In this document: positions 33,315 through 35,736 of the stretch, piece after piece
How the letters are laid out: each line of letters starts with the position of its first letter
How positions within the stretch are numbered: the first letter of the stretch is position 1
NCBI GenBank assembly: GCA_938010385.1
Contig: CALLVD010000074.1
Location: forward strand, 1 to 35,736
Source: an uncultured Robiginitomaculum sp.
GTDB lineage: Bacteria; Pseudomonadota; Alphaproteobacteria; Caulobacterales; Maricaulaceae
Direction: 5' to 3'
DNA length: 35,736 nucleotides
The notes under the pieces: model-generated
What the model saw: the letters and a program-made list of their open reading frames with translations, nothing else
Told to the model about the DNA's origin: nothing
Database searches by the model: none
Position numbers and translations under genes: made by a program

Positions 33315-33753
33315 GGGCCGGCAAATCCAGTATCAAGTCTGCAGAACCACAAGGATTATACATTCTCAGGTAATCTGAATACTCGGGCAATACACTTGAT
33401 ACAGCATCTTCGCAGGTGACGTGTATGTGGAAATCGAAATTTAGCTTCAATTCAGATAGAATCGCCAATGATGTTACTCCCTCAATTATAACAGGCCGAT
33501 CAATTGCACGCCTGTTGCCAATAACTGAATTCAATGCAGTATTTCTAAAGATATAATGCCCTTGCTGCTGAACCAGAAACAGGTCTGTTTCAACAAGAGA
33601 AATGTTAAATCTCCAAGCAAGGAAACGTCCTAACGTCGTTTTGCCCACACCAGGCCTTCCATCTATTACAATAATTTTAAATGGTAGGTTGAAAAGTATT
33701 TCTTTTAATGCCGACAGCGCTAATGCGTACTCGGGCCTTTCGGGACTGTTCAT
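33301..33753 (-). CDS. Small P-loop kinase-like protein, probably acquired
   Basis: A 150-residue nucleotide-binding protein. The Walker A motif is GRPGVGKTT (32-40), followed by ETD (55-57), as in shikimate or nucleoside kinases, and a Walker B-like RPVIIEG (86-92) reminiscent of uridine kinases. No lid or substrate domain is recognisable. The start ATG 33,753 is preferred over a longer frame that overlaps truA; the ribosome site is weak. The DNA is clearly lower in G+C (about 42% by hand count over 33,301-33,780) than its neighbours and its codon use differs, so it was probably transferred in. Function unknown; a nucleoside kinase or an NTPase of a selfish element are both possible. Confidence 0.65.
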   Translation of the reverse strand: MNSPERPEYALALSALKEILFNLPFKIIVIDGRPGVGKTTLGRFLAWRFNISLVETDLFLVQQQGHYIFRNTALNSVIGNRRAIDRPVIIEGVTSLAILSELKLNFDFHIHVTCEDAVSSVLPEYSDYLRMYNPCGSADLILDLPALKRN

Positions 33754-33800
33754 TATACAATCTTTGACACTCACTAAAACGCTCCCGAGAATTACAGAAA

Positions 33801-34538
33801 TCAGTAGCTGACCTTCACCAAGTAAAGTCCGTCCGGCGGCGACACAGGTCCGCATTCGCGGCGATCTTTGGCGGCCAGCGCTTGCGCCATATCTTCCGCG
33901 TCCCATTTATCCATGCCAACTTCAGCCAGCGAGCCGACGATAGAGCGGACCATGCGGTGCAGGAAACTGCGCGCTTTGGCCGTGACGTGAATTTCTTCGC
34001 CGACCCGGCTGACCCGCAGTTCATCTAAAGTCTTGACCGGCGATTGGGCTTGGCAAAGCTTGTCTCGAAAGGTCGTAAAGTCGTGCTGCCCGATTAATTC
34101 CTGCGCGGCGTAATGCATGGCGTCCGCGTCCATTTTTACCGGAATGCGCCAGACCCGTCCGCGCTCTAATGCCAGTTTGGGGCGGCGGTCGATAATGCGG
34201 TAAAGATATTCGCGCGACGTCGCATCAAACCGAGCATTAAACTCCGGGTCGCAAATCTGCGCGTCCAGCACGGTAATCGGCGCGTCCGCCAGATGAAAAT
34301 TCATCGCATCGCGCACTTTGTCGGCGCGAATGTCTTTGACAAAATCCATATGCGCGACTTGGCCCAGGGCGTGAACGCCGCTGTCGGTTCTTCCCGATCC
34401 GAACACGTCAACGGGCGCGCCGTTTATGCGGCCGGCGGCGCGCTCCAGCGTGCCTTGCACCGTGTCCTGATCCGGTTGGCGCTGCCATCCGCAATAGGGC
34501 GCGCCGTCATATTCAATAAGGAGTTTGTAACGGGGCAT
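33801..34538 (-). CDS. truA: tRNA pseudouridine synthase A
   Basis: A 245-residue enzyme that makes pseudouridine at positions 38-40 of tRNA. The catalytic aspartate is D52 in [15 protein letters not shown], exactly the E. coli position. Other family blocks are [27 protein letters not shown] and [13 protein letters not shown]. Start ATG gives the usual [13 protein letters not shown]-terminus, 2 bases after the fmt stop, so it is in operon def–fmt–truA. Confidence 0.98.
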   Translation of the reverse strand: MPRYKLLIEYDGAPYCGWQRQPDQDTVQGTLERAAGRINGAPVDVFGSGRTDSGVHALGQVAHMDFVKDIRADKVRDAMNFHLADAPITVLDAQICDPEFNARFDATSREYLYRIIDRRPKLALERGRVWRIPVKMDADAMHYAAQELIGQHDFTTFRDKLCQAQSPVKTLDELRVSRVGEEIHVTAKARSFLHRMVRSIVGSLAEVGMDKWDAEDMAQALAAKDRRECGPVSPPDGLYLVKVSY

Positions 34539-34540
34539 GC

Positions 34541-35452
34541 TTAGAACTGATGCCCCGGTTTAATCTGATAGCCGCGCGCGAAATCTTCAAAACTCATGGC
34601 GGCTTTTCCGGCCGGCTGCACGGTGACAAGCCGCAGCGCGCCCTGCCCGCACGCAATGCGCTCGCCTTCGAGAACCTCGCCGGGATTTCCCTCGCCGTCC
34701 TCAGGGACCGCCTTTAAAACTTTCACCCGTTTATCGCCGTGCAGAAAGTAAGCGCCGGGCGCAGGCGTCAGGCCGCGAATTTCGCAATCAATCTGCGCGG
34801 CCGGTTTTGTCCAGTCGATTTTAGACTCGGCCTTATCAATTTTTTCGGCATAGCTCACCTCGCCGGTTTGCGGGGTCGCCTGTAGGCCGCCGCGTTCAAG
34901 CGCGGCCAGAACCGGCGCCCAGAGCTGCGCGCCGGTTTGCGCCAGCCGCGCAAACAAAGTGCCGGCCGTATCGTTTGGCCCGATAGGCTCGACGGCGGAC
35001 ATGACAATATCACCGGTATCGAGCCCTTTTGCCATTTGCATAATCTGCGCCGCCGTTTGCGTATCGCCGGCCATAATGGCGCGCTGCACCGGCGCCGCGC
35101 CGCGCCAGCGCGGCAGCAGGCTGGCGTGCAGATTCAGGCAGCCATGCCTCGGCGCGTCCAGCGCGCGCTGCGGCAGGATTTGTCCATAGGCCACCACACA
35201 AGCCACATCAGCGTCAAGCGCCTCCAGCCCGTCAATCACGGACGGCTTGCGAAAGCTTTCCGGCGTGCGCACGGGCAGGCCCATAATTTCGGCAAATTGG
35301 TGGACAGGGGATTTGGTCAGGCTTTGCCCGCGGCCGGCTTTGCGGGGCGGCTGCGTGTAGACGCAAACGACCTCATGGCCGGCTGCCAAAATTTCAGACA
35401 GGGACGTCACCGCAAATTGCGGCGTTCCCATGAAGACAACGCGCAGAGTCAC
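34541..35452 (-). CDS. fmt: Methionyl-tRNA formyltransferase
   Basis: A 303-residue enzyme that formylates initiator methionyl-tRNA with 10-formyl-tetrahydrofolate. The start is GTG at 35,452, giving [18 protein letters not shown], the standard N-terminus; the longer ATG frame to 35,575 would run deep into def. Catalytic block: [22 protein letters not shown] followed by GLDTGDI. The C-terminal tRNA-binding domain contains KIDW and LTPAPGAYF. The start overlaps the def stop by one base (TAGTG), so translation is coupled. Confidence 0.97.
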   Translation of the reverse strand: MTLRVVFMGTPQFAVTSLSEILAAGHEVVCVYTQPPRKAGRGQSLTKSPVHQFAEIMGLPVRTPESFRKPSVIDGLEALDADVACVVAYGQILPQRALDAPRHGCLNLHASLLPRWRGAAPVQRAIMAGDTQTAAQIMQMAKGLDTGDIVMSAVEPIGPNDTAGTLFARLAQTGAQLWAPVLAALERGGLQATPQTGEVSYAEKIDKAESKIDWTKPAAQIDCEIRGLTPAPGAYFLHGDKRVKVLKAVPEDGEGNPGEVLEGERIACGQGALRLVTVQPAGKAAMSFEDFARGYQIKPGHQF

Positions 35453-35736
35453 TAGCCGGCCGCTTTTAGCTTTTCGGCTTTCATCACTTTTTTGACCGCC
35501 CGTTCGCGTTTCAGGCGCGAGAGATAGTCGATAAACAAAATACCTTTTAAGTGATCCATTTCGTGCTGGATACACACGGCATAAAGCCCGGTCGCATATT
35601 CCGTGACCCGTTTGCCGTGATAGTCCAGATAGGTCAGCTTGACTTTTTCAGGGCGGTCAATGGTTTCGAAATAATCCGGCACGGACAGGCAGCCCTCTTG
35701 GTAGGGCTGCGTGTCTTCGACGCTTTCCAGAATTTC
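35452..35736 (-). CDS. def: Peptide deformylase, C-terminal part
   Basis: The last 94 residues of a gene whose start is beyond the right edge. It removes the formyl group from nascent proteins. Two metal motifs are visible: EGCLSVP (motif 2, Cys ligand) just inside the window and QHEMDHLKG (motif 3, HExxH). Motif 1 (GxGxAAxQ) lies outside. The C-terminal tail is Lys-rich. It is the first gene here of def–fmt–truA. Confidence 0.96.
   Translation of the reverse strand, partial: EILESVEDTQPYQEGCLSVPDYFETIDRPEKVKLTYLDYHGKRVTEYATGLYAVCIQHEMDHLKGILFIDYLSRLKRERAVKKVMKAEKLKAAG

Noticed and set aside
1-35736. Hunt for CRISPR, prophage, insertion sequence or toxin–antitoxin units
   Set aside because: No direct-repeat array, transposase, integrase or paired small toxin genes were seen; only the P-loop gene near 33,500 looks foreign.

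Overview
The window reads as chromosomal DNA of a marine-type alphaproteobacterium, most likely near Hyphomonadaceae/Maricaulales/Caulobacterales. This is inferred from family content only: an IalB-family exported protein, a DUF1499 membrane protein, the HIG1-like small protein–PduO–etfB–etfA cluster, def–fmt–truA, a long-form hpf followed by ptsN, and a divergent PEP carboxylase. Coding density is very high and no gene-free stretch exceeds 300 bases. I see no rRNA, tRNA, CRISPR array, insertion sequence or prophage.

Region by region. 1–3,910 (all minus): a TetR regulator, a PlsC-type acyltransferase, an LplT-like MFS transporter and a TrmH-type RNA methyltransferase form one tight operon, followed by the start of an IalB-family protein. 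The operon has a good promoter with a perfect palindrome over its -10 box. 4,053–9,565: a lipoprotein gamma-glutamyltransferase, a D-2-hydroxyacid dehydrogenase, an SH3-domain protein, pterin carbinolamine dehydratase, a VanZ-like membrane protein and a large exported repeat protein with a Gly/Ser/Tyr-rich tail. 9,620–15,492: chorismate synthase, a mini J-domain protein, PdxH, a DUF1499 protein and the divergent PEP carboxylase. 15,624–18,708: a renalase-like flavoprotein overlapping free-methionine-R-sulfoxide reductase, a LOG-family protein and an Ig-like exported protein. 18,702–24,171: an RND permease with its adaptor, divergent from a lipoprotein metallo-beta-lactamase-fold hydrolase.

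24,242–26,844 (minus): HIG1-like protein, cobalamin adenosyltransferase, etfB and etfA, with a perfect 22-bp palindrome in front of etfB. 26,956–28,857 (minus): hpf, ptsN and an M50-like membrane protease. 28,944–30,108 (plus): a promoter with a long leader, an unannotated 55-residue protein, then rpmI–rplT with its own promoter, a structured leader and a terminator. 30,107–32,113 (minus): three exported proteins (unknown, DUF2959, TPR). 32,148–33,753: an SDR–ABM fusion protein converging on an AT-rich P-loop kinase-like gene that looks acquired. 33,801–35,736 (minus): truA, fmt and the C-terminal part of def.

No single cassette is obviously a new system. The best candidates for undescribed biology are the self-repressed phospholipid operon (tetR–plsC–lplT-like–trmH), the PEP carboxylase with an altered catalytic loop, the etfB palindrome, the 55-residue protein and its leader, and the low-GC P-loop gene between truA and the SDR–ABM fusion. 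Motifs, starts, promoters and hairpins were read by eye; all family names come from recalled motifs, not a database search.
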